This document shows positions 25,780 to 35,087 of a DNA stretch of 42,875 bases, in pieces (within the stretch, counting starts at the first letter, position 1; each line of letters begins with the position of its first letter). Source of the stretch: Gilliamella bombi (GTDB taxonomy: Bacteria > Pseudomonadota > Gammaproteobacteria > Enterobacterales > Orbaceae); contig NZ_FMWS01000065.1 of assembly GCF_900103255.1 (NCBI RefSeq), forward strand, positions 2,049 to 44,923, given 5' to 3'. The translations under genes and the position numbers were made by a program. A model generated the notes under the pieces. It was given only the letters and a program-made list of their open reading frames with translations, was not told the DNA's origin and did not search any database.

Positions 25780-27520
25780 AAATAATAAAAATATAACACA
25801 TAAAGTATTGATAGCTAATCGAGGTGAAATTGCTGTACGTATTATTCGCGCTTGCCGTGATATAGGCTTGTTATCTGTTGCAATTTATGCCGATGCTGAT
25901 ATTGATGCACTTCATGTACAAATGGCTGATGAAGCTTATGGATTAACAGGCAATGTACCTAGCGATACATATTTAGATATTGATAAAATTATCACAATAG
26001 CTAAAAAATCAGGAGCCACCATGGTTCATCCAGGTTATGGTTTTTTATCTGAACGTGTTGAATTTGCTAGAGCAGTACAAGATGCAGACTTAATTTGGGT
26101 AGGCCCTACCCCTGAAACAATTGAAATATTGGGTGATAAAGTCAAAGCAAGACAGCTTGCGTTGCAAGTGGGAGCTCCTTTGGTTGTTGGTACAAAAGAG
26201 CCTGTAAAAGATGCCAAAGAGGTTATTGAGTTTGCGCATGCCCATGGTTTACCAATTGCTATTAAAGCCGCATTTGGTGGCGGTGGTCGAGGTTTAAAAG
26301 TAGCCTGGCAAATGGACGAAGTAGAAGAACTTTATCATTCCGCAGTTCGTGAAGCTACAACTGCTTTTGGGCGAGGTGAGTGTTTTATTGAACAATTTTT
26401 GCATAATCCTCGGCATGTTGAAGCACAAGTTATTGCTGATACATTAGGTAATATTGTTGTCGTTGGTACACGTGACTGTTCATTACAACGACGTAATCAA
26501 AAATTAATTGAAGAGTCTCCTGCACCTTTTATAACAGATCAATTAGTACAGCAAATTATTCAATCTTCGATTGATATTTGCGCTAAAGCAAACTATGTAG
26601 GCGTAGGGACAGTTGAGTTTTTACTTAGCCAAGATGGTAAGTTATCTTTTTTAGAAGTTAATACGAGATTACAAGTTGAACACCCAGTAACAGAAGAAAC
26701 TACAGGCGTCGATCTTGTTATTGAGCAACTGCGTATTGCCCAAGGTTTACCTCTGAGTATAGATGAAACACCTGCACCTAGAGCTCATGCCATTGAATTT
26801 CGTATCAATGCTGAAGACACAGCTAACGGTTTTTTACCTGTAGCTGGTACTATTACACGTTTTGATGTACCAACCGGTCCTGGTGTACGCATAGACAGTG
26901 GGGTGATGGCTGGTTCAACAATTCCAGCAACGTTTGATTCCCTTATGGCAAAATTGATTATTGTTGGTAATAATCGACAACATGCCATTGCTAGAGCTCG
27001 CCGTGCTTTGGCTGAGTTTTCTATTGAAGGGGTAGCTAGTGTGTTGCCATTTGCTCGTGCGGTTATTGAACATTCTGATTTTTGTGATGATTTTAAATTA
27101 CATACACGTTGGATTGAAACTGAATTTACTACAACAATAGCACCAGCCAAAAGGCAAATACCACAAAAAGAAGCAGCGTTGACACGCACATTTATTGAGA
27201 TTGACGGTAAACGTTGTAAACTCGGTTTACCTGCACAACTCCTTGCAGGGTTATCCTTGCAAACGGAAGCTAATTTAGATACATCCTCAAGCGTGAAAGA
27301 AGAATTATCTGAATTGATTGTCCAGTCACCTGTTTCTGGTAGTCTTTTTAAATGGGTGATCAATGATAATCAAAGCGTAAACGCAGGCGATGTCATTGCT
27401 ATTATGGAAGCCATGAAAATGGAAGTTCAAGTTATTGCACATCGAAATGGTGTGCTAAAACAAATACTCAAAGAAGGCAATTATGTTAATGCAGGATCAC
27501 CTGTTGCAGAAATCATTTAG
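25772..27520 (+). CDS. biotin carboxylase fused to biotin carboxyl carrier domain
   Basis: A 582-residue protein: residues about 10-455 are an AccC-type biotin carboxylase (KVLIANRGEIAVRIIRACR; ATP-grasp glycine loop AAFGGGGRGLKVA; FLEVNTRLQVEHPVTE; RINAED), then a Pro/Lys-rich linker and a biotinyl domain ending the chain, with biotin-accepting Lys549 in the EAMKM motif and the two flanking Gly turns. It carboxylates biotin with ATP and bicarbonate. ATG 25772 with GGGAG eleven bases upstream is preferred to in-frame ATG 25763 and TTG 25751. It is not the housekeeping AccB/AccC pair (fused, no accD nearby). Its translation is overlapped with the carboxyltransferase-like PxpBC, so the natural reading is a biotin-dependent carboxylase acting with PxpBC, by analogy with urea carboxylase. 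Acceptor unknown. Confidence 0.9.
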   Translation: MSENNKNITHKVLIANRGEIAVRIIRACRDIGLLSVAIYADADIDALHVQMADEAYGLTGNVPSDTYLDIDKIITIAKKSGATMVHPGYGFLSERVEFARAVQDADLIWVGPTPETIEILGDKVKARQLALQVGAPLVVGTKEPVKDAKEVIEFAHAHGLPIAIKAAFGGGGRGLKVAWQMDEVEELYHSAVREATTAFGRGECFIEQFLHNPRHVEAQVIADTLGNIVVVGTRDCSLQRRNQKLIEESPAPFITDQLVQQIIQSSIDICAKANYVGVGTVEFLLSQDGKLSFLEVNTRLQVEHPVTEETTGVDLVIEQLRIAQGLPLSIDETPAPRAHAIEFRINAEDTANGFLPVAGTITRFDVPTGPGVRIDSGVMAGSTIPATFDSLMAKLIIVGNNRQHAIARARRALAEFSIEGVASVLPFARAVIEHSDFCDDFKLHTRWIETEFTTTIAPAKRQIPQKEAALTRTFIEIDGKRCKLGLPAQLLAGLSLQTEANLDTSSSVKEELSELIVQSPVSGSLFKWVINDNQSVNAGDVIAIMEAMKMEVQVIAHRNGVLKQILKEGNYVNAGSPVAEII

Positions 27521-27653
27521 ATAACGCTGATAAAACAAGAATGTTTTTCATCAAAATAGCAAAAAAACATCAAATATAGACAATATATTTTGCTTATTTT
27601 ATACTCATGAGCATGATATTTTGTCTATTTTTAATGTGTTAGGATGATTTATA

Positions 27654-29003
27654 TTGAAGTTTTCTCAGCAATCAAAACTCACTAATGGCGCATTAGCCTT
27701 AGCGTTATCGCCAGCCTTAACACCAGATGGAATTATTGACAACCCTCAATTTTTTGCTGGTTATGCTCTTTACCCACAAATTCTTGCTAGATCTTTACTG
27801 GTTCTAGCTGATATTACTGCGACCCGATATTTTAAACCAGTGCCGGTAGCTTTTCGTGATCCTATTTTATCTGCACAAGGGAATCAATTAAGAGCAGAGG
27901 TTTTTTCTGCCTGCAATAGTGTTTATGCTCGTTTAGATTTGTTACAACAAGGGTTTGATGGACAAATTTTACGAGGCACAACCAATGTAGATATTGGTAT
28001 TAGCTTAAGGCAAGCGCTAACTCAGGTTAATTATAAAGATAAACTTTATCTCAATATTGGCAATCAAGGTTTGGCAACGCACCATATCCAAAAACAAGAT
28101 GAAGATGTAATTGGAATAAAGGCCATTATTGAGCGCCCTGTTGCAATGCCAGATAGGTGGATTCGAGCACTTGGTAATGTAGCTGAAATTCATACCAAAA
28201 TGGTCGCTGTTTTTACGGTAACGGGAATACAAGCACAAACCTTTATTGCAGGATTGCCAACCGTGACTAGTAAACATCAATCAAGCTGGCTAGTGCCATC
28301 TAATACTGGTATTAAATTGATGGCTCAAGGCGGTCTCGATAGTGTGTATATTTCTGGGCTACATCGGTTAAGTGCACTTAAGCGATTAACGACCAATATT
28401 AAGCGTTTAACTTTTTATCAGCTAGCAAGTGGCGAACAAGGACCCTGCATGGTTGAAGTTGAACTCGACGGTGCAAGACTTACTTTGAGCTTAACTGCAC
28501 AGCCATGGCAAGGCTATTCTGGCGAAGGTGCCTTACTTGAGCTGCTTGCACCAAAACAGCAATTACAAAATGCTCAACTTGTTCAATCTATTTTACAATT
28601 TGATTCGCTGATCGATCTGACTCAGCTAGCGATAAAAACAGGTTTAGATACTCAGCGCATTAATAGTTCGCTGGCGTATCTAGCTGTTTCAGGTAAGTTG
28701 GGTTTTGATGTACACCAGAATGGCTATTTTCATCGTCAATTGCCTGAAGATCCTAATCGACTTATCAAAGATAATCCGCGTTTAAAATCGGCCTATAAAT
28801 TGATTGAATGTATTGATCGGGTTGATGAAAACACATGGATGGTTCACTCGAATAACGAAGACTATCGTGTCCGTTTTGTTAGGCAGAATAGTAAAATGAC
28901 ATCACAATGTACTTGCTCATGGTATCTGAATCATCAACTCAAAAAAGGACCATGTAAACATATTTTAGCAGTACAAATTAAGGAAAATATTTATGAATGC
29001 TAA
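27654..29003 (+). CDS. SWIM zinc-finger protein
   Basis: A 449-residue protein that starts at TTG 27654, nine bases after AGGA. The last 35 residues hold a SWIM zinc finger, Cys419-x-Cys421-x12-Cys434-x-His436, predicted to bind DNA or protein. The remainder is not a fold I can name; the middle has a Trp-containing beta region (about 260-330) and a winged-helix-like segment (about 318-365, LIDLTQLAIKTGLDTQRINSSL). The last ten bases overlap the next gene's start, so the two are translationally coupled. This resembles YehQ of the E. coli yehLMPQ set, where SWIM, repeat, MoxR ATPase and VWA proteins cluster; the MoxR and VWA genes are absent from this window. Confidence 0.72.
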   Translation: MKFSQQSKLTNGALALALSPALTPDGIIDNPQFFAGYALYPQILARSLLVLADITATRYFKPVPVAFRDPILSAQGNQLRAEVFSACNSVYARLDLLQQGFDGQILRGTTNVDIGISLRQALTQVNYKDKLYLNIGNQGLATHHIQKQDEDVIGIKAIIERPVAMPDRWIRALGNVAEIHTKMVAVFTVTGIQAQTFIAGLPTVTSKHQSSWLVPSNTGIKLMAQGGLDSVYISGLHRLSALKRLTTNIKRLTFYQLASGEQGPCMVEVELDGARLTLSLTAQPWQGYSGEGALLELLAPKQQLQNAQLVQSILQFDSLIDLTQLAIKTGLDTQRINSSLAYLAVSGKLGFDVHQNGYFHRQLPEDPNRLIKDNPRLKSAYKLIECIDRVDENTWMVHSNNEDYRVRFVRQNSKMTSQCTCSWYLNHQLKKGPCKHILAVQIKENIYEC

Positions 29004-32000
29004 CTTAGCGAAAGCCGAAGCGATTTTTACTTCTTTGAATTGGAACAATGTCACAGCTGACAATATTTTACAACAACCGCTAGGTAGCAAAGAGCAGCAA
29101 AAGATTGCACTTTTAGGATTAAAAAATGGCAAATGGGGTGACTATGTCAAAGTTGGTAACGCTTTTCAATGGCAAGATTATGTTAAGTGTAATAAAGCAT
29201 ATTTAGCTTTGTACGCCATTCGGATTGGGGTATCAGTGAGCCGAGCGTTAAAACTTGCTCATTATACTTATTCATCTTTGTTATTGCCGGTTATTATTGA
29301 ACGAGGTGAAAATTACGCACAAAATTTTGTGCAACAAGCATCTGCACCAACAGATCTTGCTGTGCAGTTGGTTGATCGTTTAAATTTGGTTATTCCTAAA
29401 AATCAGAATTATATCGGCGGTTGGACGTTGTATGCGGCGGTTGCTATGCGTGGTGATGATGTTGTAAAGCATTTTTCAGTTGCTACTCATGATGCAGATG
29501 TTGTCAACCCTTTTTACGATAAAATTCCTCCAAATATAGCTCAATGTCAGCGTCGATTTATCGAACATATTCATATTGCTATAGCGATAAATACACCTGC
29601 TACACGATCATTTATCGAGGTGTTTTGCTTGGGGGTAACATTAGGTTGGCTTGACCGAGAGCAAGCAAAAGAGTTACTTTTTTTAGCTTTAGATATCGCT
29701 ATTCGTCCTATAGATCGTAAAGTATGGCTAGATACACTTTATGATTTAGGTATTACCGATGCTGAATTGTGCCAGCGAGTACCTGCTTTAATTCCATTAC
29801 TAGCCATGGGTGAATCTGCAATAATTAATCGATTAGCACCTGTTTTAATTCCCTTTGTTGATGATGAATTATTAATCGAAGTGATGACGGCATGTTTATC
29901 ATCTAAAATAAAATCGGTCAAAAAATTAGTGTTAAAGATAGCCCTAAATCGCAAAGCGCCCCAAAATACTGATTTGTTTATGCCTTTGTTAAACCTATTA
30001 CTTGACCAAACTGATGAATCAATTGTGGCTTTAACTAGCAAGCTAATTACACAGTGGCATCTTGATGATCATACCGTACAATCTAATTCCTCCGAATTAC
30101 AACAACTTTGGCAACCAACACCGCCACTTTGGCAATTGCCGCCTTTTGAATTAGAGCCTATTTCCCCTGATGTATTAACTGAGTTAGCCTCTGAATTAGT
30201 AAAAAGAAACATATCTGGTCATGATAGTGTGACGGAAAGATTTTTAGCTGTAGCTAATATTATTGCTTATCACGATCCTCAAGCAGCAAAAGCGAGTTTA
30301 GCGGGTATAAAATTACGGGTTGATCAGCTTCTTGGTTTTCTATTTTATTGGCGTAAAGGCGAAGAGATTCCGTATCATAAATATTTGTCTGATTTATTAA
30401 CAGCACGCGATTATATTGTTTGTAAAAATTTAGGCAAAATACCTTGTTTACTGTCGACACCAAGCATGAGTGATCTTTCAATAACAGTGGATGATCTTAG
30501 TCAACGATTAGCGATTTATCAACAGTTGAAAATTGATGCATTAGAGGCGGATCTGTTTTTAGCCTTGACTCGTCTTGATGTTTCGACAAAAACATCATCA
30601 ACGATAGAAAAACTCAAGAAGTTAAATGTTGCAGTCGTTTTGCAATCAGGACAAAAAATGCCAATTGATGCAGGCTCTTTAGTATTACAGTATCTGGACG
30701 ATCCATTAATCGAACCTAAATTAGCGTTAAATACTTATATTGAAGACGTACTGTCTTTACCACAATCATTAAATTATTTTCCTAAACGTATTGGAAATAA
30801 CGGGTTTACAAAAATTCTTGCTATTTTCCCGTTATGGAACGATAGTGCAATACCGTCAGATATTGATTGGGCTACATATTACCATCAAGGTTTTGAGTTC
30901 CAGCAAATTGTTAACAGGCGTTCTCCTTTTGATTCACGTTCTGCAATGGCATTGTTAGCTATGCAACGCGCTAATTCGCCTTATGTGGCTAGCAATATGG
31001 CTCAAGCAGTAAACGATGCATGGCAAAGAGGTTTGCTTATTCCAGGTGTGGCGGATATTTTGTTACTGGAGCGATTTAGTCAGGTTCCTTGTCGTATAGC
31101 TAGTTTGGTGTCAGTATTAACCGATATTGCAAAACAAGGCATTCTTTCGGTGGTTTGGCCTATTTTGGATCAATTAATTATCGCATCATGTAAAGCACCA
31201 AGACTGTTATCTGGCACGCTTGAAACTGTTGATGCGATAGCTGAGTTTTTACCAGAAGTTCAATATGCTGTCGATCAAGGCATAGCCGATGCCAATCAAT
31301 TGCAATTACTTGGCATCAGAATGTTAGCCAGTAAAGAAGGTAGTGCTAATGCGATTAAGAAAGCAAAAGCCATAGTTGAAAAACTACCTAAAATCGCCCC
31401 TTTAAAACAAGACGTATCGATGCGAGCTCCTGATGATTTTGACCAAGTATGGTCAAAACCGCAAAAGGCTAAAGTTGTGCCTGAAGATAATGTTTCAATT
31501 ACTATTAGTAAGCCTGTAATAGATCAATCATCACGATTTTCTAAAGCATTGGCTAAATCACTAATGTTTACTTTAAAACTACCCAATGTGTCTAATCAAG
31601 TTTTCCACATAGTAAAAAATGATTGGTATTATGATTTAGAATACGAATTCCAATGCGAAGCTTACCCTCCATTATCAAAAGATCAACAAGTTATACCTAA
31701 TTTTCAATCAAGAGTTTGGTTACATTGGTGTATTAACAAACAGTTACTTGATGTTGAGAAAACACGTAATTGGCAAGAAAATAACGATGGGCCATTATCA
31801 AGTATAGATAATCTGATTTTTTCAAAATCGTTAGTGACAGTGATTATCGGATTGTTGGCTCAAGACAGTAATACTTATAAAGCAAATTTTATTTTTGAAA
31901 AAAATGTTAAAAAAGGAATCATTGATGCAGATACCATGCGTAAAGCTATTATGTTGTTTCTCGATTATCCTGATTTAAGCCCAGCTAAATTAATTCGATT

Positions 32001-32283
32001 ACTAGAAAAAAAGCCAAGTTTATTGCCAATATTTTGTCCAGTATTAATTGAATGCATTAAGTTTGTTGGAAATCTAGTAAAACAAGGTGAAAAAATACCT
32101 GCTTGGATCAATCGGATTTTAGATATGTCATTAACCTATGCCCCTTATTTGAAAGAGGCAACTAGGCGCGGTTATCTAACTGAACTTGATTCTCAATGGC
32201 AAGGATTAGCGGATATTGCCCAAGCAAAAGCAAAATCAGTGGCAGTAAACAAAGCAAAACAATTACTTGAATTACTTATGTAA
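28993..32283 (+). CDS. large helical-repeat protein partnered with SWIM protein (unknown function)
   Basis: A 1096-residue protein made mostly of amphipathic helices, as in HEAT/Armadillo-like repeat proteins (for example VARLAP/ LIPLLAMGESAIINRL and LLNLLLDQTDESIVALTSKLI around residues 270-350). It has no signal peptide, no membrane segment and no catalytic motif that I can see. A Trp- and Pro-rich patch (LWQPTPPLWQLPPFE, about 374-388) and a second helical block (about 750-1090) follow. It overlaps the SWIM gene by ten bases, and they surely act together. The arrangement resembles the YehM-type or DUF6493-type partners of SWIM proteins, but I cannot assign a family with certainty. Confidence 0.6.
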   Translation: MNANLAKAEAIFTSLNWNNVTADNILQQPLGSKEQQKIALLGLKNGKWGDYVKVGNAFQWQDYVKCNKAYLALYAIRIGVSVSRALKLAHYTYSSLLLPVIIERGENYAQNFVQQASAPTDLAVQLVDRLNLVIPKNQNYIGGWTLYAAVAMRGDDVVKHFSVATHDADVVNPFYDKIPPNIAQCQRRFIEHIHIAIAINTPATRSFIEVFCLGVTLGWLDREQAKELLFLALDIAIRPIDRKVWLDTLYDLGITDAELCQRVPALIPLLAMGESAIINRLAPVLIPFVDDELLIEVMTACLSSKIKSVKKLVLKIALNRKAPQNTDLFMPLLNLLLDQTDESIVALTSKLITQWHLDDHTVQSNSSELQQLWQPTPPLWQLPPFELEPISPDVLTELASELVKRNISGHDSVTERFLAVANIIAYHDPQAAKASLAGIKLRVDQLLGFLFYWRKGEEIPYHKYLSDLLTARDYIVCKNLGKIPCLLSTPSMSDLSITVDDLSQRLAIYQQLKIDALEADLFLALTRLDVSTKTSSTIEKLKKLNVAVVLQSGQKMPIDAGSLVLQYLDDPLIEPKLALNTYIEDVLSLPQSLNYFPKRIGNNGFTKILAIFPLWNDSAIPSDIDWATYYHQGFEFQQIVNRRSPFDSRSAMALLAMQRANSPYVASNMAQAVNDAWQRGLLIPGVADILLLERFSQVPCRIASLVSVLTDIAKQGILSVVWPILDQLIIASCKAPRLLSGTLETVDAIAEFLPEVQYAVDQGIADANQLQLLGIRMLASKEGSANAIKKAKAIVEKLPKIAPLKQDVSMRAPDDFDQVWSKPQKAKVVPEDNVSITISKPVIDQSSRFSKALAKSLMFTLKLPNVSNQVFHIVKNDWYYDLEYEFQCEAYPPLSKDQQVIPNFQSRVWLHWCINKQLLDVEKTRNWQENNDGPLSSIDNLIFSKSLVTVIIGLLAQDSNTYKANFIFEKNVKKGIIDADTMRKAIMLFLDYPDLSPAKLIRLLEKKPSLLPIFCPVLIECIKFVGNLVKQGEKIPAWINRILDMSLTYAPYLKEATRRGYLTELDSQWQGLADIAQAKAKSVAVNKAKQLLELLM

Positions 32284-32468
32284 GATAGTTATTTTTTGAA
32301 AATTGATTAGAACACCTAAAATATGTCTAATATAAAAGCAATGAAAATTAAATTTAATCATTATGTAAAGTGATATATAAAAAAACATTATGATGATGAT
32401 TATTTTCTATAAACATAATGTTGAATTATGTTATTGTTTTGCCTTTATTTTAATAAACAAGGAATATT

Positions 32469-33705
32469 ATGACTCATTCTTCTCATCCGTTGGTTCGTTT
32501 TTACTTAAAAGTAGGGTTGATACCGCAGATTTTATTGGGCTTAATATTTGGTATTATTCTCGCCGCAGTATCGAAAGATACCGCATTAGGAATGTCTCTT
32601 ATAGGTGGACTATTTATTAATGCCTTAAAATCGGTAGCTCCTATACTTGTGCTCATTTTAGTGATTGCATCAATATCCAACCATCAGCATGGTAAACAGG
32701 CGAATATGAGATCGTTAATTACCCTTTATCTTGTTGGAATGATGTTAGCTGCACTATTAGCAACCATTGCTAGTTTCATTTGGTGATACGTTAAATAACC
32801 TTGAACTTACACCGCCTAGTGGTATTGCTGCTGTTTTAAAAACCTTATTAGAAAAAATGATCGACAATCCGATAAATGCACTAATTAATGCAAACTATAT
32901 TGGTCTTATCATTTGGTGTGTTGGTATCGGTTTGGCATTAAGACACTCTAGCCAAAGTTCTAAAACAATGATGAATGATCTGTCTTATGCTATTTCTTTT
33001 ATTGTAAGAGTTATTATCCGATTTGCCCCTTTGGGTATATTTGGACTTGTCGCTTCAATATTAGCCGAAACAGGTTTTGATGAACTGTACAAGTATGCCC
33101 ATTTATTGGTTGTATTAGTTTCTTGTATGTTAATTGTTGCATTAGTTATCAATCCATTACTTGCCTATTTAGTTATGCGAAAAAACCCTTATCAGCTAGT
33201 GTTTACCTCTTTAAAAGAAAGTGCTATACCTGCTTTCTTTACGCGTAGCTCTGCGGCTAATATTCCAGTGAATATTGAAATCTGTAAAAAATATAACATG
33301 GATGAAGACACCTATACTGTTGCTGTACCGCTAGGTGCTGCAATTAATATGTCAGGAGCTGCCGTTACTATAACAGTTTTAACTCTAGCCACCGTCAACT
33401 CAATGCCAGCTAGTGCTGGTATACATGTTGATATCTATTCTGCGGTATTACTTTGTATTGTAACTTCAGTATGTGCTTGTGGGGCATCAGGGATTGCGGG
33501 TGGATCGTTACTGCTTATTCCTGTCGCATGTAGTATGTTTGGTATACCTAACGAAATTTCAGCCAAAGTGATTGACATTGGAATTGCAATTGGCGTTATT
33601 CAAGATTCGGTTGAAACCGCATTGAACTCATCAAGTGATGTTGTGTTTATTGGTGCGGTTTCATCAGCCGCGCAGAAGAAGAAAAATAATACGACTAAAA
33701 ATTAA
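32469..33705 (+). pseudogene. sstT: serine/threonine:sodium symporter, split by a frameshift
   Basis: Two adjacent frames together make a full SstT of about 412 residues, which takes up serine and threonine with sodium. The first (32469-32786, 105 codons) covers the N-terminal helices (ALKSVAPILVLILVIASISNHQHG), and the second (from about 32767 to 33705) carries the rest: [72 protein letters not shown] and [14 protein letters not shown]. The break is at the ATTTGG run around 32775-32783, where a lost pair of T residues (or one gained base) explains the shift. No slippery site suited to programmed frameshifting is seen. AAGGA precedes the ATG. Either a recent mutation or a sequence error. Confidence 0.9.
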
Positions 33706-33741
33706 GTATTCAAGCCTATTTAATTGGTAACTCTGATTTAT

Positions 33742-33783
33742 AACTGAGCATGGTAATTTGTTATTATCAGCTCAGTTTTTATT
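33742..33783 (+). terminator. intrinsic terminator after sstT
   Basis: AACTGAGC (33742-33749) and GCTCAGTT (33770-33777) form an 8-bp stem with a 20-base loop, followed by T residues. It is 37 bases after the sstT stop. Confidence 0.75.
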
Positions 33784-33914
33784 TATCCCTCACAACCAAA
33801 CATATCACATTGCTTTTTCTCGAATGACTCTTTATTATTAAAAAAACATCTAATATTTAAGTGGATTATTATATTATTTAGATGTTCCGATACTATATGT
33901 GATGAGGAGACACT

Positions 33915-34910
33915 ATGTCATTTAATGCCATTGTTTTATCGAAAGAAGAAAAAACGGGGTTTTCATGCTCCTTAAAGAGTATTAGTAAACAGCAGTTATT
34001 AGCGCAAGAAGGTGATACCTTAATCCAAATAACCTATTCAAGTATTAACTATAAAGATGCGCTAGCTTTAACTAATAAAAGTCCTGTTGTTAGACAGTGG
34101 CCAATGGTACCAGGTATTGATGGTGTTGGTATTGTGCTAGAGTGTCGTAGTGGTCGTTATCAAAAAGGCGATATAGTTATATTAAATGGATGGGGGTGTG
34201 GCGAGACTCATTGGGGATGTTTGTCACAATATGCTTATTTAAAATCTGATTGGCTAATACCCTTGCCCAACAAACTTACAAATTATCAAGCAATGGCAAT
34301 TGGTACAGCAGGTTATACAGCAGGCCTTTGTGTCCAACGTATTGTTGATTTAGGTGTAAAACCACAAGATGGTATGGTTTTGGTAACAGGTGCTAGTGGT
34401 GGAGTTGGCTCAATTGCCGTTGCATTACTTACTAAACTTGGTTATCAAGTCACCGCATCAACGAGTAAAATTGAAGAAGATCATTATTTACGACAACTTG
34501 GTGCAGTTAATATTATTGATGGTCAAACCTTAAAAGAAACGGGTAAACCATTACAAAAAGAACTGTGGTCAGCTGTTGTCGATGCGGTTGGTTCGCACAC
34601 TTTAGCAAATGCTTGTGCCCAAACTCGATATGGCGGAATTGTGGCGTGTTGTGGTCTTGCTCAAGGCATGGACTTACCAGCAACGGTTGCGCCGTTTATT
34701 TTAAGAGGTGTTTCGTTAGCTGGGGTGGATAGTGTGATGGCAAATTATGATAAACGTGTGGCAGCATGGAATTTATTGGCACACAATCTGGATGAAAAAG
34801 TGTTATCTCATATTAGTAATACAATCACACTAAATGATTGTGTTGAGGTGGCAAATAAAATGATTGCAGGGCAAATAAAAGGGCGTTTTGTTGTTGATGT
34901 AAACAAATGA
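33915..34910 (+). CDS. acuI: acrylyl-CoA reductase AcuI/YhdH family (MDR dehydrogenase)
   Basis: A 331-residue zinc-independent medium-chain dehydrogenase. It has the YhdH/AcuI signatures INYKDALALT, VPGIDGVG, GWGCGETHWGCLSQYA, an NADPH-fold loop VTGASGGVGSIAVALLTKLGY (about residues 156-176), and RGVSLAGVDSVM. AcuI enzymes reduce acryloyl-CoA to propionyl-CoA with NADPH. GAGGAG precedes the ATG by about six bases. It is a single gene with its own terminator at 34991. The neighbouring sstT and lipoprotein give no pathway link. Confidence 0.92.
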   Translation: MSFNAIVLSKEEKTGFSCSLKSISKQQLLAQEGDTLIQITYSSINYKDALALTNKSPVVRQWPMVPGIDGVGIVLECRSGRYQKGDIVILNGWGCGETHWGCLSQYAYLKSDWLIPLPNKLTNYQAMAIGTAGYTAGLCVQRIVDLGVKPQDGMVLVTGASGGVGSIAVALLTKLGYQVTASTSKIEEDHYLRQLGAVNIIDGQTLKETGKPLQKELWSAVVDAVGSHTLANACAQTRYGGIVACCGLAQGMDLPATVAPFILRGVSLAGVDSVMANYDKRVAAWNLLAHNLDEKVLSHISNTITLNDCVEVANKMIAGQIKGRFVVDVNK

Positions 34911-34984
34911 ATCTAGGTTTGACTAAACAGTAGTATTTTGATAATTACTGTTAATTACTTGTCCTACTCATTTGCTATAAAGTT

Positions 34985-35020
34985 AAAAAAAAAGCGATGT
35001 AATATTTACACCGCTTTTAT
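34985..35020. terminator. bidirectional terminator between acuI and the lipoprotein gene
   Basis: AAAGCGATGTAA (34991-35002) pairs with TTACACCGCTTT (35006-35017) over 12 positions with one mismatch, flanked by A and T runs on both sides. It serves acuI on the plus strand and the minus-strand gene ending at 35088. Confidence 0.8.
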
Positions 35021-35087
35021 TTATACCACTATTTATTGTCATTGATAATGACTAAAATGTTAGCAATGAAACGATGTTTATCTATTT

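Noticed and set aside
32760-32790. Programmed frameshift in sstT
   Set aside because: There is no slippery heptamer, no downstream stimulatory structure seen, and SstT is normally a single frame, so mutation or sequence error is more likely.
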